NCBI RefSeq assembly: GCF_009674825.1
Contig: NZ_WKJH01000028.1
Location: forward strand, 432-64,431
From: Maribacter luteus
GTDB lineage: Bacteria > Bacteroidota > Bacteroidia > Flavobacteriales > Flavobacteriaceae
Length of the DNA: 64,000 bases
Direction: 5' to 3'
Positions 40,503-47,878 of this stretch are shown here, piece after piece. Every line of letters starts with the position of its first letter. The stretch's first letter is position 1. The translations under genes were made by a program, and so were the position numbers. The notes under the pieces are model-generated. The model saw nothing but the letters and a program-made list of their open reading frames with translations, ran no database searches and was not told where the DNA came from.

Positions 40503-40521
40503 TCTTAATCAGTCAATAAAA

Positions 40522-40743
40522 ATGAGTAACGAGCAACCCAACAACCCCTTACACGGTGTAAAACTAACGGATATCCTAGAACATCTTACCAAAAATTATA
40601 CATGGGAAGAGCTGGCCAACCAAATAAACATCAATTGCTTTAAAAACAACCCGACCATCAAATCATCACTGCGTTTTTTGCGCAGAACGCCATGGGCCAG
40701 GGAAAAGGTCGAACGTTTTTACTTACACTCAATTCAAAAATAA
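40522..40743 (+). CDS. DUF2132 (VF530-like) small protein
   Basis: 73 residues from ATG 40522. The core [60 protein letters not shown] is a near full-length match to this small conserved DNA-binding-like family. The next gene begins directly after its stop (TAA-ATG), so the pair is co-transcribed. Function is not established. Confidence 0.85.
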   Translation: MSNEQPNNPLHGVKLTDILEHLTKNYTWEELANQININCFKNNPTIKSSLRFLRRTPWAREKVERFYLHSIQK

Positions 40744-41193
40744 ATGCCATTCAATATCGTTCTTATTGAACCTGAAATCCCTAATAACACCGGAAACATT
40801 GGTCGTTTAGCCTTGGCTTCGGGATCAAACCTCCATTTAGTCAAACCCTTCGGATTCGAAATTGATGACAAAAGATTAAAACGGGCAGGATTGGATTATT
40901 GGCCCCATATTTCCCTCTATATTTATGATAGTATAGAAGATTTTTACAAAAAACATAACAATAAAAACCTCGTTTACTTATCCAGCCACGGCACCAAAGA
41001 CCATTGGTCCATAGAATATGAAGATGACATGTTCTTTGTATTCGGAAAGGAATCGGTAGGTCTTCCTGATTCCATAACCAAAAACAATATCGACAAACTA
41101 TACAGAATACCACTTTACAGTCCGCATGTGAGAAGCCTTAATTTAGCCAACGCTGTTAGCATAACCGTCTATGAAGGTTTAAAACACATATAA
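40744..41193 (+). CDS. trmL: tRNA (cytidine/uridine(34)-2'-O)-methyltransferase
   Basis: 149 residues, size of a minimal SPOUT enzyme. Motifs: IVLIEPEIPNNTGNIGRLAL, FGFEIDDKRLKRAGLDYW, FVFGKESVGLPDSI and IPLYSPHVRSLNLANAVSIT. It methylates the wobble ribose of certain leucine tRNAs in characterised members. Translationally coupled to the DUF2132 gene. Confidence 0.92.
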   Translation: MPFNIVLIEPEIPNNTGNIGRLALASGSNLHLVKPFGFEIDDKRLKRAGLDYWPHISLYIYDSIEDFYKKHNNKNLVYLSSHGTKDHWSIEYEDDMFFVFGKESVGLPDSITKNNIDKLYRIPLYSPHVRSLNLANAVSITVYEGLKHI

Positions 41194-41289
41194 TCCGCAA
41201 CTAAAGTAAATCCTCCCAAATTAAAATAGCTGAAAAACAAGGCTATCGTTTAATTCACAAAACAATCCGAATTTAAGATAATGCAGCCC

Positions 41290-41321
41290 TTGTTGAATAC
41301 CATGGCAAATCCTTACTTTTG
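41290..41321 (+). promoter_or_regulatory. Promoter for rpe, TTG-N(18-21)-TACTTTTG
   Basis: TTGTTG at 41290-41295 and TACTTTTG at 41314-41321, a good Bacteroidota promoter. The start codon of rpe is 23 bases downstream. Confidence 0.65.
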
Positions 41322-41344
41322 CATAAATCCTTGCATAACGTATT

Positions 41345-42007
41345 ATGAGCAACATAAAAATAGCCCCCTCTCTTTTAGCAGCCGATTTTGGCAACTTGCA
41401 ACGCGACGTTGAAATGGTGAACCAAAGTGAAGCCGATTGGCATCATATAGATATTATGGACGGGGTTTTCGTACCAAATATCTCTTACGGAATGCCCGTT
41501 GTCAAAGCGATTAAGGAACACGCTACAAAACCATTGGATGTTCATTTAATGATCGTTGACCCTGACAGGTATATAAAAACCTTTGCCGAATTAGGGGCAA
41601 GTGTGCTTACCGTACATTATGAGGCCTGCAATCATCTTCATCGCACATTACAGGCCATAAAGGCCGAAGGGATGAAAGCCGGAGTTGCCATTAATCCGCA
41701 TACCAATATAAGCTTATTGGAAGACACCATAAAAGACATTGACGTAGTATGCCTAATGAGTGTGAACCCTGGTTTCGGCGGACAGTCTTTCATCGAAAAT
41801 ACTTACGAAAAAATCAGGTCATTAAAGGCCATGATTCTAGGAAAAAGGGCAAAAACAAAGATTGAAATAGATGGAGGCGTTACCTCTAAAAATGCCAAAG
41901 CCCTCGTCAATGCCGGAGCCGATATATTAGTGGCCGGGAGTTTTGTGTTCAAAAGTGACAACCCAACACAAACCATACATGAACTTAAGGAAATCGTACA
42001 CGAATGA
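41345..42007 (+). CDS. rpe: Ribulose-phosphate 3-epimerase
   Basis: 220 residues, complete TIM barrel. Signatures: IKIAPSLLAADFGNLQRDVE, WHHIDIMDGVFVPNISYGMP, PLDVHLMIVDPDRYI, LMSVNPGFGGQSFIENTYEK and IEIDGGVTSKNA. Interconverts ribulose and xylulose 5-phosphate in the pentose phosphate pathway. Overlaps the next gene by four bases (ATGA). Confidence 0.97.
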   Translation: MSNIKIAPSLLAADFGNLQRDVEMVNQSEADWHHIDIMDGVFVPNISYGMPVVKAIKEHATKPLDVHLMIVDPDRYIKTFAELGASVLTVHYEACNHLHRTLQAIKAEGMKAGVAINPHTNISLLEDTIKDIDVVCLMSVNPGFGGQSFIENTYEKIRSLKAMILGKRAKTKIEIDGGVTSKNAKALVNAGADILVAGSFVFKSDNPTQTIHELKEIVHE

Positions 42008-42975
42008 ACCATTATGATATAGTAATTGTAGGTGGCGGACCTATAGGTATTGCCTGCGGATTGGAAGCCAAAAAGAATGGGTTGAATTTCCTTATCATTG
42101 AAAAGGGACCCATTGTAAATTCCCTTTTCAACTACCCTGTTAACATGCAATTTTTTTCTTCTTCGGATTTATTGGAGATTGATGGTATTCCGTTTATCAG
42201 TAACGAAGCCAAACCGAAAAGAAATGAAGCCTTGGAATACTATCGTCGTATCGTTACGAGTAATGACCTTAATATGCACCTTTTTGAAAAAGTGGATAAT
42301 GTAACCAAAACCAATGATGGTTTTAAGGTACGAACCGATAAAAAAACATATACATCTTCACAGGTAATCATAGCTACCGGTTTTTATGACATACCCAATT
42401 TATTGGGTATTCCCGGGGAAGAACTTAATAAGGTTTCCCATTATTATAAAGATCCCCATTTTTACGCCAATCAAAAATTAGCCGTAATCGGAGCAAGTAA
42501 CTCCGCCATCGATGCAGCATTGGAATGTTATCGAAAAGGTTCGGAAGTTACACTGATCATACGACAGAATGAAGTTGGACAACGGGTTAAATACTGGGTA
42601 CGACCAGATATCATCAACCGAATTGAGGAAGGAAGTATAAAAGCTTATTTTAACTCAAGCGTTCAAGAAATAAAACCTGGATCGCTAATCGTAGATACTC
42701 CCGAAGGCACGATTGAGTTGGAAAATGATTTTGTTTTGGCACTTACCGGATACCAACCAAATTTCAGTTTTCTTGAAAAATTAGGGGTTCAACTTTCCGA
42801 TGATGAAAAAAAGCTTCCTCAATACAATAAGGAGACCATGGAAACGAATGTAGAAGGACTTTATCTTGCCGGGGTCATTTGTGGCGGTATGGAAACACAC
42901 AAATGGTTTATAGAAAACTCGAGGATACATGCACCGATGATTATAAATTCCATTTTGGCGAAAACAAAAAATTGA
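42004..42975 (+). CDS. ypdA: YpdA-family FAD/NAD(P) oxidoreductase (putative bacillithiol disulfide reductase)
   Basis: 323 residues. FAD-binding DIVIVGGGPIGIACGLEAKK, the family's NYPVNMQFFSSSDLLEI and the second dinucleotide fold KLAVIGASNSAIDAALECYR, then LALTGYQPNFSFLEKLGV and NVEGLYLAGVICGG are all typical of YpdA. Residue 14, the cysteine (GGGPC) proposed as active in Firmicute enzymes, is isoleucine here; the nearest cysteine is Cys18. Function as bacillithiol reductase is therefore tentative. Start overlaps the rpe stop. Confidence 0.82.
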   Translation: MNHYDIVIVGGGPIGIACGLEAKKNGLNFLIIEKGPIVNSLFNYPVNMQFFSSSDLLEIDGIPFISNEAKPKRNEALEYYRRIVTSNDLNMHLFEKVDNVTKTNDGFKVRTDKKTYTSSQVIIATGFYDIPNLLGIPGEELNKVSHYYKDPHFYANQKLAVIGASNSAIDAALECYRKGSEVTLIIRQNEVGQRVKYWVRPDIINRIEEGSIKAYFNSSVQEIKPGSLIVDTPEGTIELENDFVLALTGYQPNFSFLEKLGVQLSDDEKKLPQYNKETMETNVEGLYLAGVICGGMETHKWFIENSRIHAPMIINSILAKTKN

Positions 42976-43046
42976 AATATATAGATTGACTTGATGATGC
43001 CTTCCTCTAGTAAAATTCCAACACTTCTCGATAGATATCTTGGCTC

Positions 43047-43084
43047 TTAGCCGTTAGCCGTTAGCCGTTAGCCGTTAGCCGTTA
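43047..43084. repeat. Heptanucleotide repeat (TTAGCCG), five copies
   Basis: Five perfect tandem TTAGCCG units plus three bases, in the noncoding stretch between ypdA and the island. Seven is not a multiple of three, so it is unlikely to be coding. Confidence 0.9.
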
Positions 43085-43108
43085 AAATCAATAAAATTAG
43101 AATTTGGA

Positions 43109-43299
43109 ATTGGCTCCCTCCCTTCCCTACAAGACTCCGCCTTGAAAGTCAAAAAGCCACAAAATCATACCGGGATTGGCTCCCGCCCTTCCCTACAAGG
43201 CTCCGTCTTGAAAGTCAAAAAGCCACAAAATCATACCGGGATTGGCTCCCGCCCTTCCCTACAAGGCTCCGCCTTGAAAGTCAAAAAGCCACAAAATCA
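43109..43299. repeat. 66-bp tandem repeat, nearly three copies
   Basis: Units begin at 43109, 43175 and 43241 (ATTGGCTCCC...). The third stops after 59 bases. Each ends in a segment related, in inverted orientation, to the old tRNA terminator region at 43315-43337. A frame through it would encode a 22-residue repeat, but nothing supports translation. Together with the TTAGCCG repeat it fills most of the gap 42976-43341. Confidence 0.85.
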
Positions 43300-43332
43300 A
43301 AAAAGCAAGCTTTATGATTTTGCTTGCTTTTT
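43299..43332 (-). terminator. Old tRNA-Arg terminator left at the left end of the island
   Basis: On the minus strand the stem AAAAAGCAAGC/GCTTGCTTTTT is followed by T residues. It lies directly beyond the 17-bp tRNA fragment at 43342-43358, i.e. where the transcript of an empty tRNA-Arg locus would have ended. A competing larger fold pairs 43278-43299 with 43315-43337. Confidence 0.65.
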
Positions 43333-43341
43333 GACTTATTC

Positions 43342-43358
43342 GTGACCCCGGAGGGATT
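43342..43358. repeat. attL: 17-bp copy of the tRNA-Arg 3' end
   Basis: GTGACCCCGGAGGGATT, identical to 58262-58278 in the same orientation. Sixteen of the bases are the 3' end of tRNA-Arg (acceptor and T-arm). Sequence beyond the 17 bases differs from the tRNA. Confidence 0.88.
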
Positions 43359-43491
43359 ACAAATTACCATATCCAATCATAACCAACTTTAGCCCACCTT
43401 ACTTCTAATACTCTGCTTATTACTAATTTAAGGTAAGTTTAGCAAAAACATATCAATATTTACGAACCTTCCGCAACCTTCTTACTTCAAA

Positions 43492-43539
43492 AAAAAGTGA
43501 CACAAAAAGTGACACATTTTTGAAAGTGTGTCACTTTTT
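43492..43539. promoter_or_regulatory. Candidate left arm-type recombinase sites (GTGACAC repeats)
   Basis: Two direct GTGACAC copies 12 bases apart (43497, 43509), and an inverted copy GTGTCAC at 43528 that makes a 13-bp inverted repeat 43504-43516/43527-43539. The block 43492-43517 is identical over 26 bp to 58180-58205 near the right end. Position between attL and the integrase suits integrase or excisionase binding (inference). Confidence 0.6.
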
Positions 43540-43566
43540 GATTAACATTGAATAAAGTTTTACAAA

Positions 43567-44877
43567 ATGGCTAAATTGACCTATAAAATACGAAAGGCAA
43601 GCAACAAATCCGGCATTATTCAATTACACTTCAATTACGGCACAAAATCCAGACTTAGATACTCCACTGGACTCAAGGTTCAAAATATTAAAAACTGGGA
43701 CACCAAAACCATGCGGATAAAAAATATGGTCGCGGAATTAGACAAGAACTACATCAATAACAAATTGGATGACCTGCAACACCAATTAAATAAAAAATAC
43801 ACCAAGCTACTTGAAAAACAAAACACTGCCATAAGTAATGACATACTTATTGATTTTTGTGATCAATTCTTCCAAAAAACCAAAGATCAAGAAGGAAACA
43901 CTGCAATTGAACTTTTACCCTTTTATGATTGGTTTATTGAAAACTACTCAGTTAAGCCATTAATTAGCTCATCAAAGCCCCTCCAGAAAGGAACAGCCAA
44001 AACCTATAGAAATGCTTATTGCATTATAAAAAGATTTAATGACACCGTTTATAGAGTACGTTATGACAAAATCAATTATAAATTTTATAACGATTATCTC
44101 AATTGGTTATATGAGCAAGGATACTCAACCAACTATATAGGTACACAAATAAAAATCCTCAAAACAATCTTGATTGCAAGTCATGAACTCGGGTACCACA
44201 CCAATACTGAGTGCCGCAAAAAATATTTTAAAAAACCTACCGAGGTAATAGACCACATCTTTCTTAATACCGAAGAACTGAAAAGAATAAAAAAACTGGA
44301 TTTATCCGATTTTAAAAACATAAAGACTAAAACTGGTGTTTTTCTCACCAAAGACAAAATGGATAGAGCCCGCGATCTATTTCTAATTTCCGCAAACACT
44401 GGCTTAAGGGTAAGCGACTTTAATAAGCTTGAAAAAGACAACATAATTACAGTCGATAACAAAAAATACTTCCAGTTAACCACTAAAAAAAATAACAAGC
44501 CAATTATAATACCAATTAATTCTACAGTGATTGAAATTCTCAATAAACGGAATGGAGAACTTCCCAATAAAATGCCAGAACAACATATCAACTATGCTTT
44601 AAAGATAATCGGTGAAAAATCTGGGATTGATACATTGGTTAAGATTACAAGAACAACTGGAGGAATTAAAGAAACCGAAGAATACAAAAAACACCAATTA
44701 ATCACCAATCATACAGGAAGAAGATCATTTTGTACCAATGCCTATTTGTCCGGCATGCCTGCAATTGATATTATGGCCATTAGTGGACATTCCTCTGAAA
44801 GGGTATTCTACAACTATATAAAGGCGAATAATCTTCAAAGAGCTATGAAGATTTCGGAAAATAAATTTTTCTCTTAA
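43567..44877 (+). CDS. Tyrosine recombinase / integrase
   Basis: 436 residues. N-terminal arm-binding domain, a SAM-like core-binding domain (about residues 115-215, TAKTYRNAYCIIKRFNDTVY) and a catalytic domain. Catalytic residues: Arg281 (ANTGLRVSDFNKL), a Lys in TTKKNNK, His382 and Arg385 (NHTGRRSF), His408 (SGHSSERVF) and the nucleophile Tyr417. This is the Bacteroidota element-type integrase. It lies just inside attL, reading into the island, and would catalyse integration at tRNA-Arg. Confidence 0.93.
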   Translation: MAKLTYKIRKASNKSGIIQLHFNYGTKSRLRYSTGLKVQNIKNWDTKTMRIKNMVAELDKNYINNKLDDLQHQLNKKYTKLLEKQNTAISNDILIDFCDQFFQKTKDQEGNTAIELLPFYDWFIENYSVKPLISSSKPLQKGTAKTYRNAYCIIKRFNDTVYRVRYDKINYKFYNDYLNWLYEQGYSTNYIGTQIKILKTILIASHELGYHTNTECRKKYFKKPTEVIDHIFLNTEELKRIKKLDLSDFKNIKTKTGVFLTKDKMDRARDLFLISANTGLRVSDFNKLEKDNIITVDNKKYFQLTTKKNNKPIIIPINSTVIEILNKRNGELPNKMPEQHINYALKIIGEKSGIDTLVKITRTTGGIKETEEYKKHQLITNHTGRRSFCTNAYLSGMPAIDIMAISGHSSERVFYNYIKANNLQRAMKISENKFFS

Positions 44878-44927
44878 AAAGCTAAATCACCCTATTAAAT
44901 TACAGCTGTCCCTGCTCAACTTGGCAT

Positions 44928-45293
44928 GGTAGGACTCTACCTAATTTCCTTCCTAGAGGGTTAAATTGTTGGTTTACTGTTTTTTTTTGATAAATATTTA
45001 ACTGAATATTTAAGTAGATAAGGGTGGGTAGGGAATATGGTAGTCTAATACCCTTTTACTAGGGTTTTCTATGTGAACAAAAGAAATATAGCAAAACAAT
45101 ATCGGGTAGTCTCCTACCTGCCTTCTGCCCTAGTAGGTTAAACTGTTGGTATACAATTTTTTGAATAAATATTTACTTGCACATTTATATAGGCAAAAGT
45201 GGGTAGGTAAAAGGGTAGTCTAATACCCTTTTCTTTGGTTTTTCCTTGAGGATTTATGAGTTTAGGCAAAACTTCATGGGGTAGGTCCATACC
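44928..45293. repeat. Five GGTAG-N4-(C/A)TACC palindromes in a 177-bp imperfect repeat
   Basis: Copies of the 14-mer start at 44928, 45039, 45105, 45214 and 45280, so spacings are 111, 66, 109 and 66 bases. They belong to two diverged repeats of about 177 bp (44928-45104 and 45105-45280) sharing also GGTTAAA(T/C)TGTTGGT and AAATATTTA tracts. The 684-base gap 44878-45561 lies between convergent integrase and DUF3987 genes and has no likely protein gene. A replication origin, transfer origin or structured RNA is possible. Confidence 0.7.
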
Positions 45294-45398
45294 CAAATGG
45301 TAGTCATTTAAGTAGTAGTTTTTAATAATTGATTAAAGATTGGACTTTTTCTTAAATCCTCTAAGTTCTTCTTTGTTAAACGAGTGGTAGTATGGTAA

Positions 45399-45591
45399 GG
45401 AAACTGGAAACCGGAAACAAATTAATCAAGAGTCAATGATAACAGGCGTTAGACGTTATTAAATATCTAAACTAAGTTTCCAAATCTTTAAGTACCTCGA
45501 TTAGATTGGAAACTTAAACTAATGACCAAATCTGCCAAGTAAGTAATGTTTATAGGGTATTTCAGAGATTGGTTTCCGGTTTCCAGTTTCC
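45399..45591. repeat. Nested inverted repeat built from GGAAAC heptamers
   Basis: The 20-bp arm at 45399-45418 holds GGAAAC three times at 7-base steps; its exact reverse complement is at 45572-45591, overlapping the last codons of the DUF3987 gene. Inside, 45473-45487 and 45503-45516 form a second inverted repeat also containing GGAAAC (one base unpaired). The whole can fold into a long cruciform or hairpin on either strand. Confidence 0.75.
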
Positions 45592-46869
45592 TGAACTCTT
45601 ATTGTTCCATAACTTTGATACTTGACCCTTGGAGATTCCTGTTAATTCCACTACTTGTTTTTGAGATGCGTTATTCCGTTTAGCTCTTTTAATCAATTCT
45701 TTATTGAAGATCTTATCATCAATGTCTTTATTTTTTAAACCTATTACTATTTTGAAATTGATAAAATAAAATTCATTGATAAGGATGGCTAAATCGACTG
45801 TTTTAGCAGTTATTTTAGATTGGTAATCCTTGTTTATGGAATTACTCATTAAATGGACCAGAATAATAAGTTTATATATGCTTATCTGCATTTTAGCATT
45901 GTATTCCTCTTGTAGACTAGGAAGGCTATCTTTTTTGTAAATAAGCCTTTGAAGATAATCGTTTAACATATCCTCCGCATCTTTTTCGAACGGAATCGTG
46001 AAATCCTTTTTTTCACTTTCCATGTGTTTTCGGTAATCCAAGAGGGTTTTGAGAGAATTATTGTAGTTGTCAATTACAAATTGAGCAATAAATCCTTTAG
46101 ACAGTTTATTGTTGCTGGTCAATGGTGTTGTAAATAATATTCTATCGATAAAGCCACTTTCAAGATTACCGTTGGCGAACATTTTTGGAATGAACTGATG
46201 CTGAATCGACCCCAAAATTGTAGGGTATGATTTGGGCATCCTATAACTTTCGGTTGTCTTTCTACCTACGTCGATATGATGATTTGTGAATCCCTGAAGT
46301 AAAAACGATCTCCAATTTGCCCCTTCATTATTGTTATTGTTGCCCATTTTTTCGATTAGTCCATACAACTCATCAACAAATAAACCTATGGAGTATGGGT
46401 TCTGGTAATGAGTAAACATAGCCGCTTCTATTGTGGCATTTTGAATCAATAATTGTTTTCGTTTGATATTTATTATGTTGTGGTCAGAATTGACATTGTC
46501 ATTAGCCTCTTTTTTTTCTTTTTGATACTTAACATATCCTTCGTTATCAAAGTCATTTAGTTTGTTTGTGGCAAGAGTCATAGCTGGTGATTTTGAATCA
46601 CCTCTACTACCAATTAGGGCAAAATATAGATTAGCATAGTTTTCATAATTATTGTGCTCAACTTTGAATGCTAAACCTGCGGCATTACTAAAAGCGAATA
46701 GAATTGAAGTCAACATATATTCTTTTGGTATTCTTTTATGCAAGAAGGCGTTTTCAATAATTTCGCGATACACGGATGGTAATTTATCAATTATCTCTTC
46801 TAATTTTTTTTGGGCAAATCTTTTGTTTTGGTCCGACTTCTCGTTTAATGGTAGTTTGTTGTATGTCAT
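45562..46869 (-). CDS. DUF3987 protein (replication/primase-helicase type), mobile-element borne
   Basis: 435 residues. FALIGSRGDSKSPAMTLATN has a P-loop-like G87-x-x-G-x-x-K93-S94, as in DUF3987 proteins, and SIGLFVDELYGLIEKMG may hold the acidic Walker B. GSIQHQFIPKMF and GFIDRILFTTPL are typical of the family, which is found in Bacteroidota mobile elements next to primases and HTH genes. The C-terminus has an HTH-like SQKQVVELTGISKGQVSKLW. No toprim or relaxase is adjacent. It overlaps the upstream 167-residue gene by four bases. Its role in replication of the excised island is inferred. Confidence 0.8.
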   Translation of the reverse strand: MTYNKLPLNEKSDQNKRFAQKKLEEIIDKLPSVYREIIENAFLHKRIPKEYMLTSILFAFSNAAGLAFKVEHNNYENYANLYFALIGSRGDSKSPAMTLATNKLNDFDNEGYVKYQKEKKEANDNVNSDHNIINIKRKQLLIQNATIEAAMFTHYQNPYSIGLFVDELYGLIEKMGNNNNNEGANWRSFLLQGFTNHHIDVGRKTTESYRMPKSYPTILGSIQHQFIPKMFANGNLESGFIDRILFTTPLTSNNKLSKGFIAQFVIDNYNNSLKTLLDYRKHMESEKKDFTIPFEKDAEDMLNDYLQRLIYKKDSLPSLQEEYNAKMQISIYKLIILVHLMSNSINKDYQSKITAKTVDLAILINEFYFINFKIVIGLKNKDIDDKIFNKELIKRAKRNNASQKQVVELTGISKGQVSKLWNNKSSGNWKPETNL

Positions 46870-47369
46870 GGATTGAAATTTTCAAGTTGAACTTTGATGC
46901 CTTTCGATACTTCTTCTACAGACCAAGCGTTTCCAAAAAAGGCATTTTTATTTTTACTAATAGATAACAATTCAATAAGTTTTTTGACCACCTCACCCTT
47001 TTCTTGGAAAGAAATCAACTGCTGTTTATCCAATTGGCCGCCTGCATGTTCTAGTAATGAACACCTTAATCGGTTGTTCATTTTGTTGGTTATATCTTCA
47101 ATAATATTTTCAAATGGAGTATCAATAATTTTATGCAGCTCTTTATGTGGTATTGGATTGTCAATCGTTGTTTGGTACTTTTCTAATAATAAACCAAGAC
47201 AATAAGCATATAGGTTCGCAAAATATTTATTACGATTAAATGATTCATCTAGGGTAGTATTAATATAGTCTAGGATGCAGTTAAATGCATTTTTATCCTG
47301 ATTGTTGACCTCTAGATGAGTGCCTTGTAATCGTATTGAAAGATGTTCAATTGCTTGATTAAGATTCAT
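46866..47369 (-). CDS. Uncharacterised 167-residue island protein
   Basis: 167 residues, probably all alpha-helical and soluble, with no signal peptide or recognised motif (starts MNLNQAIEHLSIRLQGTHLE; ends WSVEEVSKGIKVQLENFNP). It overlaps the DUF3987 gene start by four bases, so the two are translationally coupled and probably act in the same process. A role in replication or regulation of the element is possible; not recognised otherwise. Confidence 0.7.
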   Translation of the reverse strand: MNLNQAIEHLSIRLQGTHLEVNNQDKNAFNCILDYINTTLDESFNRNKYFANLYAYCLGLLLEKYQTTIDNPIPHKELHKIIDTPFENIIEDITNKMNNRLRCSLLEHAGGQLDKQQLISFQEKGEVVKKLIELLSISKNKNAFFGNAWSVEEVSKGIKVQLENFNP

Positions 47370-47488
47370 AATAATTATTTTATAGACTTATTCTGTTTAA
47401 GAATACCAAGCTTTATTTTTCTTATCGCTTGAGAGGGTTTTCAGGTTTCCTCATGAAACATTCTATAGCTTTTGATTACCCCGGAAAT

Positions 47489-47776
47489 TCATGATTCTCT
47501 GGAACGTTCCATTGTTGCAATAATATCCTCTCGTTTATACCGAACCCTGTTACCAATTTTAAACGGCACCAATATGCCTTTCTTGGACCATTCATGTACA
47601 GTCACCAGAGAGACCCCTAGAAATTTGGCCACTTGTTTCCTATCTAGAAATTCGGGTGGTTCTTTGGAAGTTAGCCTTTGCTCCAAGGCTTTGATTTTTT
47701 GTTCGACCCCGTCCAGGATGGAACGAGTCAAATCACTGGCACTTACGTTTTCTAATTGTGTTATTTTTTTTACCAT
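47489..47776 (-). CDS. Small HTH protein (excisionase / MerR-like HTH_17)
   Basis: 95 residues. N-terminal coiled-coil-like half (GVEQKIKALEQRLTSKE) and a C-terminal winged HTH: FLDRKQVAKFLGVSLVTVHE, WSKKGILVPFKIGNRVRYKR. This is the pattern of excisionase-like or regulator proteins that precede DUF3987 genes in Bacteroidota elements. It may serve as recombination directionality factor or as a regulator of the downstream pair. The gap 47370-47488 to the next gene holds nothing clear. Confidence 0.8.
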   Translation of the reverse strand: MVKKITQLENVSASDLTRSILDGVEQKIKALEQRLTSKEPPEFLDRKQVAKFLGVSLVTVHEWSKKGILVPFKIGNRVRYKREDIIATMERSRES

Positions 47777-47878
47777 GACATATAATATTTAATGTTCATG
47801 GCAAATATGTGAAGTTGGTTATTCTAAAAAAATGGAACTTTATTCTTTTAAAATGTAATTAAATTCAAAAGGTATATC

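Noticed and set aside
40408-40521. N-terminal extension of the DUF2132 protein
   Set aside because: The extension includes the hairpin terminator of the previous gene and a TAnnTTTG promoter; the family begins at the inner ATG 40522.
43109-43299. CRISPR array
   Set aside because: The units are contiguous tandem copies with no unique spacers, and no cas gene is in the window.
43142-43345. 67-codon frame encoding a 22-residue repeat
   Set aside because: It is the translation of the 66-bp tandem repeat and runs into the old tRNA terminator and tRNA fragment; no sign of a real protein.
45443-45454. Integron attC-like core (CAGGCGTTAGAC)
   Set aside because: It resembles an attC end by eye, but no partner core lies at the right distance and there is no integron integrase or cassette structure.
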